Below are positions 39,698-48,112 of a stretch of DNA of 64,000 nucleotides, piece after piece. A model generated the notes under the pieces. It was given only the letters and a program-made list of their open reading frames with translations, ran no database searches and was not told the origin of the DNA. Position numbers and translations under genes: made by a program. Origin of the DNA: Halopseudomonas phragmitis (GTDB lineage: Bacteria; Pseudomonadota; Gammaproteobacteria; Pseudomonadales; Pseudomonadaceae); NCBI RefSeq assembly GCF_002056295.1, contig NZ_CP020100.1:124001-188000 (forward strand), written 5' to 3'. Each line of letters opens with the position of its first letter. Within the stretch, counting starts at the first letter, position 1.

Positions 39698-40825
39698 ATG
39701 CAGACCTGTGACACCCCATTCGGCGCCCTGAGCCTTGGGCGCTATCCGCCTACCCGCAATCCGACCCTGCAGGCGTTCGATGCTGCCGACCAGTATCTGT
39801 TGCAACGTCTGCACGAAGATGGCCTGGGCGAGCAGCCAATACTGGTCATCAACGACGCTTTCGGCGCACTGGCTATAGCGCTGGCTAAAGCCGGTCACCG
39901 GATTCACAGCTGGGGCGATTCCTGGCTGGCCCAACGGGCCATGCAGGACAACCTCCAGGCCAATGGCCTTGACGCTGACTGCGTGCAGTTCATCGACAGC
40001 CAAAGCCTGCTGCCCGAGCATTACCAGCAGGTGTTGCTGCGCATTCCCAAGAGCCTGAGCCTGCTTGAGTCGCAACTGCGCCACCTGCACAGTCGACTCC
40101 AGCCCCAGGCTCTGGTACTGGCTGGCGCCATGATCAAGCACCTGCCGCCCAGCGCCGGTGACTTGCTGGCCCGCTACATCGGCCCCTACCAGGCCTCGCT
40201 GGCCTGGAAGAAGGCCCGGCTGCTATGTGTCCGGGCTCAGACCGATCTCAACCCGCCAACCAGCGAACTGAACAGCCATTACCCGTTGCCCGACACAGCG
40301 CTACAGTTGCACAACCTGCCTGGAGTGTTTTCCCGCAACCAGCTTGATATCGGCACCCGGGTACTGCTGCCCTGCATTCCCCGGGATCTGGGCAACGCCC
40401 GGGTCGTTGACCTGGGTTGCGGCAACGGCGCGCTGGGGCTATTCGCGGCCTGGCACAACCCTGAAATTCAGCCAACCTTCATCGATGAGTCCTACGCCGC
40501 TGTAGCCTCGGCCCGGAAAAACTTTCACCAGGGCTTCGCCGGTCGCTCAGCGCAGTTTCTGGTCAGCGACGGCCTGACCGAAGTCGCTCCGGCCAGTGCC
40601 GAGCTGATCCTGTGCAACCCACCTTTCCACCAACAGCAGGTGATCGGCGATGAAATCGCCCTGCGCCTGTTCAAACAAAGCCGTCAGGTTCTGGCACCGG
40701 GTGGCAGTTTGCTGGTGGTCGGCAACCGGCACCTGGGTTATCACATCAAACTCAAGCGCTTTTTCCAACGGGTCGAACAGCTCGGCTCAAGTGCCAAGTT
40801 TGTGGCCTGGCGCGCCTGGCGCTGA
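39698..40825 (+). CDS. rlmG: 23S rRNA guanine-N2 methyltransferase RlmG
   Basis: A 375-residue two-domain methyltransferase of the RsmC/RlmG group. The N-terminal non-catalytic half (FGALSLGRYPPTRNPTLQAF, INDAFGALAIALAKAG) resembles RlmG rather than RsmC. The catalytic half has the SAM motif VVDLGCGNGALGLFA and the N6/N2-type motif LILCNPPFHQQQ near residue 306. RlmG makes m2G1835 in 23S rRNA (E. coli numbering). It is followed by a long intergenic region with DnaA-box repeats. Confidence 0.9.
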   Translation: MQTCDTPFGALSLGRYPPTRNPTLQAFDAADQYLLQRLHEDGLGEQPILVINDAFGALAIALAKAGHRIHSWGDSWLAQRAMQDNLQANGLDADCVQFIDSQSLLPEHYQQVLLRIPKSLSLLESQLRHLHSRLQPQALVLAGAMIKHLPPSAGDLLARYIGPYQASLAWKKARLLCVRAQTDLNPPTSELNSHYPLPDTALQLHNLPGVFSRNQLDIGTRVLLPCIPRDLGNARVVDLGCGNGALGLFAAWHNPEIQPTFIDESYAAVASARKNFHQGFAGRSAQFLVSDGLTEVAPASAELILCNPPFHQQQVIGDEIALRLFKQSRQVLAPGGSLLVVGNRHLGYHIKLKRFFQRVEQLGSSAKFVAWRAWR

Positions 40826-40892
40826 GTTCAGCCCCCTGACCCACAGCACTCCTGGGTGCCAACAAGCAGTGCACCGATACGCCTGAGCGCTT

Positions 40893-40930
40893 TCCACAGA
40901 AGCTGTGGATAACTCTGTGCGAAAGGTTGG
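40893..40930 (+). repeat. 38-bp DnaA-box repeat, copy 1
   Basis: TCCACA-N5-TGTGGATAAC continues as TCTGTGCGAAAGGTTGG. TGTGGATAA at 40904-40912 is the exact complement of the consensus DnaA box TTATCCACA. TCCACAG/CTGTGGA forms a perfect inverted repeat. Copy 2 matches at 35 of 38 positions. Confidence 0.85.
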
Positions 40931-41300
40931 TACATCTGCTCGCAAGCCTGCAATACAGGGTCACCAGCCTAATCGATCAAAAACCATCCAACCGCCAGAC
41001 AGCTCAGCCCGGACGGTTACTCCAGGCGCCTTCTCGCTGCACAACCGTGCAAAGCCCACCGGGTCCCGGCCCTGTTTCGGTGCAGAGCGCCGCAGAACCA
41101 TAAAAGACTAATACTTTCATACTATTAACAAGAAGCTACCGGAGCCGGGTTGCGCTGAGCGGAAACGACAGAAAAAGCCCCTAGTCCGATCCATCACACC
41201 GTCAGACGCTTCGCGCAGCAATGCCACCGGCCTTGCGCTCACTGGTCGCACATGCAGGTTATTGACAGCGATCAAAGTGGCTGTTAAGCCAAGCCAGGCA

Positions 41301-41338
41301 TCCACACAATCTGTGGATAACTCTGTGTGAAAGGTTGG
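41301..41338 (+). repeat. 38-bp DnaA-box repeat, copy 2
   Basis: Same orientation as copy 1, differing at three positions. The perfect DnaA box is at 41312-41320. TCCACA/TGTGGA again form an inverted repeat around five bases. Confidence 0.85.
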
Positions 41339-41348
41339 GAAAGACCGT

Positions 41349-41381
41349 GCCGGCCCAGTCCCGGCAAGGGAGCAGGCCGGC
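41349..41381. terminator. two-tier hairpin downstream of the Lon-like gene
   Basis: GCCGGCC...GGCCGGC (7 bp) encloses TCCC...GGGA (4 bp). It lies 15 bases past the minus-strand stop of the Lon-like gene. There is no T run, so termination is only a suggestion. Confidence 0.4.
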
Positions 41382-41395
41382 TGATCAAAGGCTGA

Positions 41396-43825
41396 TCAAG
41401 TCTGACTATCGGGTTTTGCTTCGTCATCCTCGGGCTTGGCCTCCTCCCGATCACGCTCGGCAATTTCGCGCAAGCGCTCGACCACCCGAGCATTGACCGA
41501 GTCATCCGGGAAGCTGCCCTCAGAGTCCAGTTCACCAACCGGTTGGCCGGACAGCAGCGCCATGGCCTGATCGACATGGCTGACCGCGTAGATTGCAAAC
41601 TGGCCTGCCCTGACCGCATCCAGCACGCTCTGGTCGAGCATCAGGTTGGGCACGTTGGAGCGCGGAATGATTGCCCCCTGAGTACCGGTCAGGCCACGCG
41701 CCTGACACAGCCGGAAGAAACCTTCGATCTTCTCGTTGACCCCACCAACCGCCTGCACCTCACCAAACTGGTTGATCGAGCCGGTAATGGCGAAATCCTG
41801 TTTCAGCGGCGTACGCGACAAGGCCGAAATCAGCGCACAGACCTCGCCGAGCGAGGCACTGTCACCATCGACATAACCGTACGACTGCTCCAGCGCGATA
41901 CTGGCCGAGATTTCCAGCGGAAACTGCTGGGCATAGCGACTGCCAAGAAAGCCAGTCAGGATCATCACCCCCTTGGAGTGAATCGGCTGGCCCAGGCTAA
42001 CCTCACGTTCGATATCGACAATCCCGCTGCTGCCGGGATAGACCGTAGCACTGATCCGGGCTGGCACCCCGAATACCGAGTCACCGACCTCCAGCACAGT
42101 CAGCCCATTGCACTTGCCCACCGCCGCACCATCAGTGTCGATCAGAATCACCCCGGACAGCATGTCTTCGCGAATCCGTGCGCTGACGCGGCCGGTTCGG
42201 GTTTCCTTGGCTCGCAGCGCCCGCTCGATATGTGCGATGTCGGTAATAGGATCGCTGGCCAACTGACGAATGAAATCAGCCTCGGCGACCAATTGAAAAA
42301 TGTCGCTGATCCGCGCCGACAGACGGTGCTGATGCTCGGCCAGTCGAGCACTATAGGTCAGTACCCGGGCCACGGCAGCAGCGGTCAATGGCGCCAACCC
42401 CTCTTCCGAAGTCCGGGTCTTGAGCAACTGCGCCATACCCTCGATGCTATCCGGAGTACGTGGCAGGTCCTCGTCGAAATCGACCAGCACCCGGAACATC
42501 TCCTGAAAATCCGGATCCAGATCCTGCAAGGTGTAGTACACCTGGCGCGAACCGATGAGCACCACCTTGACGTTCAGCGGTATCACTTCCGGGGTCAGAG
42601 TCACCGTGGTCAGACGACCCAGTTCAGCCCAAGGCGATTCGGTCTTGAGTTCACGCGAATGCAGCGCCCGCTTGAGCGCTTCCCAGACAAAGGGCTCGCT
42701 CAACAAGCGTTCGGCTTCCAGGACCAGATAACCGCCATTGGCCCGATGCAAGGCGCCAGGGCGGATATGCCGGTAACTGGTGACCAGCGCACCCTGCTCC
42801 GAGCTGTACTCAATCCGCCCGAACAGGTTGTCATAGGAAGGGTGCGGCTCCTGCACCACCGGCGCGCCGCCGGTATTGTGATGACCAACCACCAGGCTCG
42901 GGCAATACTGCTCGGTCAGCAGCGCTTTCTTGTAGGCTTCCGGGCGCGGCTCAAGCCCACGCTCCTCGACCAACTGATCGATCACGGTCTTGAGCAGGTT
43001 CTGACGCATCGCCTGCAGATAATCGCAGACCGCCTGATTGCCGCAGTAACTCTCCAGCAGCGGTTCAAGCAATGGTTGAATGGCCTCGGTGATGGTCTGC
43101 TCGTTGAGCTCACGCAACTGGTTGCTGGACTCACGCTTCCACTGCGGCAGATTGGACAAGCCTTCGTTCAGCACCTCCTCCAGATTGGCGATATCCTCAT
43201 GGAAACGCTCGCGCTCGGCCTCAGGCAACTGGGCAAAATCAGCCTCATCGAGCGCCTTGCCATCCTTCATCGGGGTAAAGGCAATGTTCTGCGCATCGCG
43301 GTAGATGGCGATACTCTGTTCCAACGCCTGGCGCTCGACCGAATCGATCGCCCGGTCATAGCGCTGATTGAAAGCCCGGTCGATGCTGCTCTTCTTCTGT
43401 TGATAGGCCGGATGCTCAAACACCGCCGGAAAGGTCGCCATCAGGTTGTCGATCAGCTTCTCGATATCGGTGATCAACGTCCCGGCTGTGCCTGGCGACA
43501 GGCTCAGAGAGCAAGGCTCGCGTGGCTCATCGAAGTTGTTGACATAGACATAGTCCTGCGGCGTTACCTGACGTTTGGCCTCGGCCTTCAGATAACGCAT
43601 CACATAGGAAAACCGCCCGGTTCCAGGCTCACCCATGACAAAAACGTTGTATCCAGGGCGGTGCATGGCCACCCCGAACTGCAACGCCTCGACCGCCCGC
43701 TCCTGGCCAAGAATGCCGCGAAACGGGTCAAGATCATCAGTGCTGGAAAAACCCAGATTGTCCAAGTCAATGGGGGCGGTCAATTGTTCGGGGGGCAGGC
43801 GTAACGCGTCAACGTCGATGGTCAT
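41396..43825 (-). CDS. Lon-like ATP-dependent protease (YcbZ/LonP type)
   Basis: A 809-residue protein. The N-terminal and AAA-like part is of the AAA_32 type: FRGILGQERAVEALQFGVAM, then VMGEPGTGRFSYVMRYL as a modified Walker A, and ANGGYLVLEAERLL. It ends in a Lon proteolytic domain with GDSASLGEVCALISAL (catalytic Ser near residue 655) and GGVNEKIEGFF (catalytic Lys near 698). The P loop GEPGTGRF lacks the usual Lys after TG, as is common in this subgroup. The function is poorly defined beyond proteolysis. The ATG at 43825 has AAGGA six bases upstream. Confidence 0.92.
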   Translation of the reverse strand: MTIDVDALRLPPEQLTAPIDLDNLGFSSTDDLDPFRGILGQERAVEALQFGVAMHRPGYNVFVMGEPGTGRFSYVMRYLKAEAKRQVTPQDYVYVNNFDEPREPCSLSLSPGTAGTLITDIEKLIDNLMATFPAVFEHPAYQQKKSSIDRAFNQRYDRAIDSVERQALEQSIAIYRDAQNIAFTPMKDGKALDEADFAQLPEAERERFHEDIANLEEVLNEGLSNLPQWKRESSNQLRELNEQTITEAIQPLLEPLLESYCGNQAVCDYLQAMRQNLLKTVIDQLVEERGLEPRPEAYKKALLTEQYCPSLVVGHHNTGGAPVVQEPHPSYDNLFGRIEYSSEQGALVTSYRHIRPGALHRANGGYLVLEAERLLSEPFVWEALKRALHSRELKTESPWAELGRLTTVTLTPEVIPLNVKVVLIGSRQVYYTLQDLDPDFQEMFRVLVDFDEDLPRTPDSIEGMAQLLKTRTSEEGLAPLTAAAVARVLTYSARLAEHQHRLSARISDIFQLVAEADFIRQLASDPITDIAHIERALRAKETRTGRVSARIREDMLSGVILIDTDGAAVGKCNGLTVLEVGDSVFGVPARISATVYPGSSGIVDIEREVSLGQPIHSKGVMILTGFLGSRYAQQFPLEISASIALEQSYGYVDGDSASLGEVCALISALSRTPLKQDFAITGSINQFGEVQAVGGVNEKIEGFFRLCQARGLTGTQGAIIPRSNVPNLMLDQSVLDAVRAGQFAIYAVSHVDQAMALLSGQPVGELDSEGSFPDDSVNARVVERLREIAERDREEAKPEDDEAKPDSQT

Positions 43826-43970
43826 CAAACATCCTTGGCATGAAATCTAGGCACTGATTGGCATTGTTGCCCCAGCGAGGTGGAACTGACAAGCACCAGC
43901 AACCTGGCAAAGCCCCAATTCCTACACTAGAGTCAGTGCCGGGGAAAATAACAATACAAGGTTGTAAGCG

Positions 43971-45533
43971 ATGTCATTAACCACCCGGGAGTATCTCAAC
44001 CACGACGCCACCGCCCTGGCAGAGCGCATCGCCCGCCGCGAAATCAGCGCCAGCGAATTACTCGACCTGACACTGGAACGCTGCCAACGGCTCAATCCAC
44101 AACTCAACGCCATCTGTCAGCCAATGTTCGAGATTGCCCGCCAGCGCCTGAACGAACCCCTGAATGGCCCGCTGGCCGGAGTGCCGATCCTGATCAAGGA
44201 TGCTGTGCAAGACTACGCCGGCCTGCCGACCGGCAATGGCAGCAAAGTGTTCAGCCGTATCCCGCAACGCAAACACTCGCATATCGTCCAGCGCCTGCTT
44301 GAGGCCGGTGCGGTGATCATTGGCAAGACCAACACCCCCGAGCTGGCCTTAAAGGGCGTCACCGACCCAGCCCTGTTCGGCACTACCCACAACCCCTGGA
44401 ACCCGGCCCACACCCCAGGCGGCTCCAGCGGCGGCTCAGCCGCGGCAGTGGCAGCCGGTCTGGTGCCCATGGCTGGTGCCAACGATGGCGGCGGCTCGAT
44501 TCGCATTCCTGCAGCCTGCTGCGGACTGTTCGGTCTGCGCCCATCACGCGGGCTGATCTCGGTCGGCCCGGGAGCAGCGGAAATCTGGGAAGGCGCCTCC
44601 AGTGACGGGGTACTGACCCGCAGCGTTCGTGACACGGCACTGGCGCTGGATATCCTCGTCGGCAACAACCCCGGCGACCCGCTGCACACGGCCTTGCCGG
44701 AGCGCAGCTACCGAAGCCTGACCCAACAGGAGCCCGGCCAACTGCGCATCGGCTTCAGCACCCGTTCACCGCTTGGCACGCCGGTTCATCCCGAAGCAGT
44801 CAAGGCCGTTGAGCATGCGGTCAAATTACTGCAGGCGCTGGGTCACGAGGTAGTCGAAGCGGCACCGGACCATGACGGCCAAATGCTGGCTCGCTGTTAT
44901 CTGAATCTGTACTTCGGCCAGGTCGCCGCGACTCTGGACGAGGCTCGGGCGATAGGCGCCCGTGACGAGGAGTTTGAACTGCTGACCCGCACGCTGGCGG
45001 CCTTTGGCCGGGTCATGAGCAGCGCCGACTATGTACGCAGCCATCGCCAGTGGAACAGCTTCAGCCAGGCCCTGGGGTTGTTCCACCAGCAGCACGACCT
45101 GTACCTCACACCAACCCTGGCCCACCCGCCCATTCGCCACGAACAGGGCCAGCTACCGACAGCGCAGGCGCGAATACTGGAGCTGCTGCTGGCCACCGGA
45201 CTACTGCCAATGCTCGCGCGCTGGGGGGTACTGGAGAACATGGTCAACGATATGGCTCGCAAAAATCTGACCTACGTGCCCTTTACCCAGTTGGCCAATC
45301 TGACCGGCACCCCAGCCATGAGCGTACCACTGTACTGGACCGCTGACGGTCTGCCGCTTGGTGTACAGTTCGGCGGGCCACCCGGCAGTGAACCTCGCTT
45401 GCTGCAGCTGGCCCGACAACTGGAGCAGGCTCAGCCGTGGGCCGAGCGCTGGCCAGCGATGGTGCAGCAGGATCTGGGACGCGCTGGCAGCGCCGCGCCA
45501 CAAGTTCGCAAGGCGGTGCCCTGCAAGGCCTGA
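43971..45533 (+). CDS. amidase (amidase-signature family)
   Basis: A 520-residue Ser-Ser-Lys amidase. Catalytic motifs are VPILIKDAV (Lys), TPGGSSGGSAAAVAAGLVPM (cis-Ser) and NDGGGSIRIPAACCGLFGL (the nucleophile Ser in GGSIR). It hydrolyses a carboxamide of unknown identity. There are no GatB/GatC neighbours and the length is not GatA-like, so it is not the tRNA amidotransferase. It is monocistronic; its stop is four bases from the stop of the convergent HemD-like gene. Confidence 0.9.
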   Translation: MSLTTREYLNHDATALAERIARREISASELLDLTLERCQRLNPQLNAICQPMFEIARQRLNEPLNGPLAGVPILIKDAVQDYAGLPTGNGSKVFSRIPQRKHSHIVQRLLEAGAVIIGKTNTPELALKGVTDPALFGTTHNPWNPAHTPGGSSGGSAAAVAAGLVPMAGANDGGGSIRIPAACCGLFGLRPSRGLISVGPGAAEIWEGASSDGVLTRSVRDTALALDILVGNNPGDPLHTALPERSYRSLTQQEPGQLRIGFSTRSPLGTPVHPEAVKAVEHAVKLLQALGHEVVEAAPDHDGQMLARCYLNLYFGQVAATLDEARAIGARDEEFELLTRTLAAFGRVMSSADYVRSHRQWNSFSQALGLFHQQHDLYLTPTLAHPPIRHEQGQLPTAQARILELLLATGLLPMLARWGVLENMVNDMARKNLTYVPFTQLANLTGTPAMSVPLYWTADGLPLGVQFGGPPGSEPRLLQLARQLEQAQPWAERWPAMVQQDLGRAGSAAPQVRKAVPCKA

Positions 45534-45537
45534 ATGG

Positions 45538-46368
45538 TCAGGCCCCGAGCGCCTTGACCAGCTCGCGCACCAGCGGTTTCATGAAGAAGCTCTCCTGCGG
45601 CATCAGGTCAACTCGGATGCCGCGCTCGCGTAGCTCGTCGGCCACTACCGGCCCAACAGCCGCCACCGTCAGCCCAGCCAGGGCCACCAGCAATTCGGAC
45701 TCACACTGCATCCGCCGGGCAATCTGCAGCAACCGGCGCACCTGCGTGGCGCTGGTGAAGGCGATGGCATCAACGGCCGGCTCAATCAAGGCCCGGACCA
45801 GGGCCTCGACCTGGGCATCCTCGACATCATCGGCATAGACATAGGGCGCCACCGTGCTGATCTGGGCACCGGCTTCCTGTAGAAACGTCACCAGCGGCAC
45901 ATTCGGCTCGGTGCCATAGAGCTGCACCGCCACACGCCGGCCCTGGAGATTTTCCGCTCGCAGGGTCTGAATAACCCCCTCGGTGGTCGGCTCCTGCGCC
46001 AGCACATCCGGCTTCAGGCCGATCTTGCGCAACGCCGCCCCCGGCTTCGGCCCACGCGTGATCTTGCGTACCTCGCCAAGCTTGACCACAAAGGCCTCAC
46101 ACAGCCCGCCACCGGCACGTTCGGCACTGGCGAGCAGGCGTCTCAGCCCCTCACCGGTCAACAGAATCAGGTCATCTACCGGCTGCTCGATGAAGGCCTG
46201 CAGCCAGGCCAGCACTGGAGTCTGGTCCGGAGCATCATGAATCGACACCAGCGGACAACGCAGCACATCGGCCCCGCGCTTGATCAACATATCGGCGAAC
46301 AGATCGAGTTCGCGGCTTTCCGGCAAGGCTATGCGGCGACCGGTCAGGGGCAGAGTTTCGCTACTCAT
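45538..46368 (-). CDS. HemD-domain (uroporphyrinogen-III synthase-like) protein
   Basis: A 276-residue protein with the two-lobed HemD fold pattern: GRRIALPESRELDLFADMLI near the start, LLTGEGLRRLLASAE, GRRVAVQLYGTEPNVPLV and DAIAFTSATQVRRLLQIA. Uroporphyrinogen-III synthase closes the tetrapyrrole ring, but this gene is not beside hemC or hemX. It may be a second paralogue linked to a special tetrapyrrole or to another role. HemD has few invariant residues, so activity cannot be judged from sequence. Confidence 0.75.
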   Translation of the reverse strand: MSSETLPLTGRRIALPESRELDLFADMLIKRGADVLRCPLVSIHDAPDQTPVLAWLQAFIEQPVDDLILLTGEGLRRLLASAERAGGGLCEAFVVKLGEVRKITRGPKPGAALRKIGLKPDVLAQEPTTEGVIQTLRAENLQGRRVAVQLYGTEPNVPLVTFLQEAGAQISTVAPYVYADDVEDAQVEALVRALIEPAVDAIAFTSATQVRRLLQIARRMQCESELLVALAGLTVAAVGPVVADELRERGIRVDLMPQESFFMKPLVRELVKALGA

Positions 46369-46474
46369 GGGCTATCACATTCGGCAAAAGGAACATTGTG
46401 CGGGCCTGCCGCACGAATGAAAAGCACTCATGGCACAGGGCAATGGAAACACCGGTTAATCACACGTAGCCGCA

Positions 46475-46585
46475 GGCTCGGTTGGCGCTGACTTGTTCTG
46501 GACCATTAGATGCCAGGGATGGCATCTACGAGCCCCCATGGATGGGTTCACGGCGTGTCCAGAACAAGTCAGCGCCCACCGAGCC
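46475..46585. mobile_element. 111-bp nested-palindrome (MITE/REP-like) element
   Basis: The terminal arms are 29-bp inverted repeats with one mismatch, GGCTCGGTTGGCGCTGACTT continuing TGTTCTGGAC, at 46475-46503 and 46557-46585. Inside is a perfect 9-bp hairpin TAGATGCCA-GGGA-TGGCATCTA (46507-46528) and an imperfect one around CCATGG (about 46531-46550). There is no open frame. It sits between the patatin stop and the HemD-like start and could also end the patatin transcript. Confidence 0.75.
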
Positions 46586-46615
46586 CAACACTGAACCCGC
46601 TTAACCCAGACTGTT

Positions 46616-48070
46616 TTAACTCTCCCAACCGCGCCGGTGCAGAATTTCGTCCAGAGTACGGCTGACCGCTGTGCAGTTGCGCACCATCTCGACCCGCTCC
46701 CAGGTCGACCGTTCGCCCTCATGGATCAGCCGGTGCATGGCCTCGCGCGAGGGCGGAGCCAGCAGGCGCAACGGGTGATCCCAGCGGTTGCGCAGAAAGA
46801 TGTTGATATCAGCGGTGTAATCCTGGGCCAGCACACCGTAGGTCAGATGCTGCATCAGATTCAGTACCGGCGACTTGATCCGGATGTGCTCACGACTGAA
46901 GCGCAGCATCTCGGCACTGCCCATCTTCCACCAGCGGGCCTGATAGTTGACCAGACTGCGCAACAGGTTGCGCGGCACATCCGGATCAGGCGTGATGGCC
47001 AATGCAGCCGGATTGGTCATGCTGGAAATGAAGTGGTTTACCCCATACAAACGCGCCAACCGCTTGGCTGGCAGATCATCGGCAAAGGAGCCGTCGATCC
47101 ATTTCTCTCCAGGCAGATAGGGCACGGTTTCACCCTTGGCATTGCGACACATCAGGGTTACCGGCGGATAAATACCGTAGATCGCACAGGAAGCCTGAAC
47201 TGCAGAACGGATCAGCACATTGGGTGAGGTAATGGCGTTGAGCAAACGCGGTGCCTGACGTGGCTCCAGCCCCGTCACGGTGATATTGAGCTTGCGCCCG
47301 GTCAGCTCGAAAGCCTCCTGGAAGGTCAGATCGGGAATGATCTTGCCCAGATAGGCAATCAGATTCTCGGCATCCATATTCGGTCGCCCACTGCCCAGCA
47401 ACGACAGTACCGGCCGAATCGCCCGGGTTTCCTCCACTTCATGGTGCAGGTTGTCCAGACTCAGGCGCTCATGCAGCTCTTCGTCGGTATGAGTGCAGGC
47501 AGTGGCCGCCAAAATCGAGCCGGCGCTGCTGCCGGAGATGATTTCCGGCAGCAGACCCTGCTCGAATAGCGCCCGCAGCACCCCGGCATGGAAAAACCCC
47601 AAGACAGCCCCACCACTGAGCATCAACGCCGAGCGGCCATTGCAGTGACTGGCACGCAGGAAAAAGTCCTGTTTCTCGGCCAGGGGAATGATCTTGTCGT
47701 CTACCTGATCCAGGTCATGCAGTGCTCCGCACAACTCATCCAGATAGCGGCGGATCAGTTGCTTGGTCCCCAGCTTGGCCTTGTTGTACAGCGACGGCTT
47801 GCCCATCCCGCCGAGATTGCCGTGTACTCCCTCGTTGAGGGTGAACAGCAGCTGCGGGTAATCGCGGCGAAACCGCAAGTCACGCAGGATATCCAGGCGC
47901 CGACGAATCGCCCGAAAGTCATAACTTTCGCAGGCATCGTCCTGCTTCCAGTCATCCAGCCCACATTCGTGGTCATAGGCCAGGGCCAACTCGACCCAAT
48001 CCTGGTAGCTCTCTGACTGTTCCATCTCACGCAGCAACTGCCGCGCGCGGGTACGTTGAAACAATTTCAT
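46616..48070 (-). CDS. patatin-like phospholipase with DUF3336 domain
   Basis: About 484 residues. An N-terminal DUF3336-type helical region (residues about 1-130) precedes a patatin domain with the oxyanion motif ALMLSGGAVLGFFHAG, the nucleophile elbow SGSSAGS near residue 180 and the catalytic Asp in WIDGSFADDLP. This combination is found in triacylglycerol lipases and phospholipases of the yeast Tgl3/4/5 type and bacterial relatives. The start at 48070 has AGGAG six bases upstream. It lies 42 bp after a wax ester synthase gene, so it may turn over the lipid which that enzyme makes (inference). Confidence 0.9.
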   Translation of the reverse strand: MKLFQRTRARQLLREMEQSESYQDWVELALAYDHECGLDDWKQDDACESYDFRAIRRRLDILRDLRFRRDYPQLLFTLNEGVHGNLGGMGKPSLYNKAKLGTKQLIRRYLDELCGALHDLDQVDDKIIPLAEKQDFFLRASHCNGRSALMLSGGAVLGFFHAGVLRALFEQGLLPEIISGSSAGSILAATACTHTDEELHERLSLDNLHHEVEETRAIRPVLSLLGSGRPNMDAENLIAYLGKIIPDLTFQEAFELTGRKLNITVTGLEPRQAPRLLNAITSPNVLIRSAVQASCAIYGIYPPVTLMCRNAKGETVPYLPGEKWIDGSFADDLPAKRLARLYGVNHFISSMTNPAALAITPDPDVPRNLLRSLVNYQARWWKMGSAEMLRFSREHIRIKSPVLNLMQHLTYGVLAQDYTADINIFLRNRWDHPLRLLAPPSREAMHRLIHEGERSTWERVEMVRNCTAVSRTLDEILHRRGWES

Positions 48071-48112
48071 ATCCATCTCCTGCGTACAGAGCAAACCGTT
48101 ACCGGCTCACCA

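Larger units (their letters stand above)
40826..41395. other. 570-bp intergenic region with DnaA-box repeats
   Basis: No convincing gene lies here; the longest frame (40905-41111, 68 codons) starts inside a repeat and has low-complexity basic content. The region holds two 38-bp direct repeats, each with a perfect DnaA box, about 408 bp apart. An AT-rich tract lies between them (about 41099-41137), and a two-tier GC hairpin (41349-41381) sits close to the Lon-like gene stop. It lies between the end of rlmG and the end of the Lon-like gene. Confidence 0.7.

Noticed and set aside
40905-41111. 68-codon frame in the DnaA-box region
   Set aside because: It starts inside a repeat, is basic and low in structure, and has no good ribosome site.
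40826-41395. Primary chromosomal origin (oriC)
   Set aside because: Only two perfect DnaA boxes and no dnaA, dnaN, rpmH or gidA nearby; kept as a DnaA-linked repeat region instead.
41543-43804. 753-codon plus-strand frame opposite the Lon-like gene
   Set aside because: The minus-strand frame carries the Lon catalytic motifs; the opposite frame is His/Arg/Gln-rich without a domain.
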